Of a stretch of 5,256 nt of DNA, positions 5,180-5,256 are shown piece by piece. This DNA comes from Pseudomonadota bacterium. GTDB taxonomy: Bacteria; Bdellovibrionota; Bdellovibrionia; Bdellovibrionales; JAEYZS01. A program made the translations under genes and the position numbers. The notes beneath the pieces were generated by a model. The model was not told the DNA's origin. It saw only the letters and a list, made by a program, of their open reading frames with translations, and ran no database searches. The stretch spans positions 1-5,256 of the forward strand of contig JAEYZS010000248.1 of assembly GCA_023427925.1 (NCBI GenBank), written 5' to 3'. Numbering within the stretch: the stretch's first letter is position 1; each line of letters starts with the position of its first letter.

Positions 5180-5256
5180 TTATTGCGCTAATCCTACATC
5201 GACTCTCATGACTCCTCGGCTTCCGAGTAATCCTGAAACTGCGTTCACTTCGATAC
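5180..5256 (-). CDS. C-terminal end of an unrecognised protein (partial)
   Basis: A minus-strand frame enters from the right edge and stops with TAA at 5180-5182. It gives 24 residues rich in Gly and Val, ending RVDVGLAQ. I do not recognise the protein. Support for it being real comes from the strand shared with all other genes and the strong hairpin just downstream; the segment is too short for family assignment. A plus-strand ATG at 5209 is also open to the edge, so the coding strand is not certain. Confidence 0.5.
   Translation of the reverse strand, partial: IEVNAVSGLLGSRGVMRVDVGLAQ

Noticed and set aside
5209..5256. Plus-strand ATG with a frame open to the right edge
   Set aside because: Only 16 codons are visible, all other genes are on the minus strand, and the minus-strand frame here is followed by a fitting terminator. 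It is not fully excluded.

Overview
The window reads as a compact, moderately AT-rich stretch of a Gram-negative bacterial chromosome. Every convincing gene lies on the minus strand, so transcription runs from right to left. Signs of a Gram-negative cell are a predicted outer-membrane beta-barrel, a lipoprotein signal peptide and several Sec signal peptides. The gene style (weak Shine-Dalgarno sites, small secreted cytochromes, an orphan secreted metalloprotease) would fit Bdellovibrionota or a related group, but no marker gene settles this and it is a weak inference. I see no mobile element, CRISPR array, tRNA or rRNA.

Layout from right to left, in transcription order. (1) 5180-5256: the last 24 codons of an unrecognised gene, followed by a strong hairpin (5122-5155) that is probably its terminator. 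(2) 4406-5014: a YadS/YicG-type small membrane protein with two copies of the GGGI[VI]RD motif. (3) 1923-4286: a three-gene c-type cytochrome operon. It begins with a fused monoheme cytochrome/outer-membrane barrel (3111-4286). A small soluble c4/c553-like cytochrome follows 7 bases later (2825-3103), and then a lipid-anchored monoheme cytochrome overlapping it by ATGA (1923-2828). (4) 1041-1826: a secreted HExxHxxGxxD zinc metalloprotease with its own promoter. (5) 1-888: the N-terminal 296 residues of a CapA-family metallophosphatase-like protein, cut by the left edge.

The cytochrome operon is the main item of interest. A heme domain fused to an outer-membrane barrel has the same order as the iron oxidase Cyc2, and a c4-like periplasmic cytochrome is a natural electron partner. 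Together with a lipid-anchored cytochrome carrying a six-cysteine domain I do not recognise, this looks like a small trans-envelope electron conduit. The direction of electron flow and the external partner cannot be read from the sequence. A second point is that the metalloprotease and yadS-like genes lack Shine-Dalgarno sites and have promoter-like elements placed so that transcription would begin at or next to the ATG. This suggests leaderless mRNAs.
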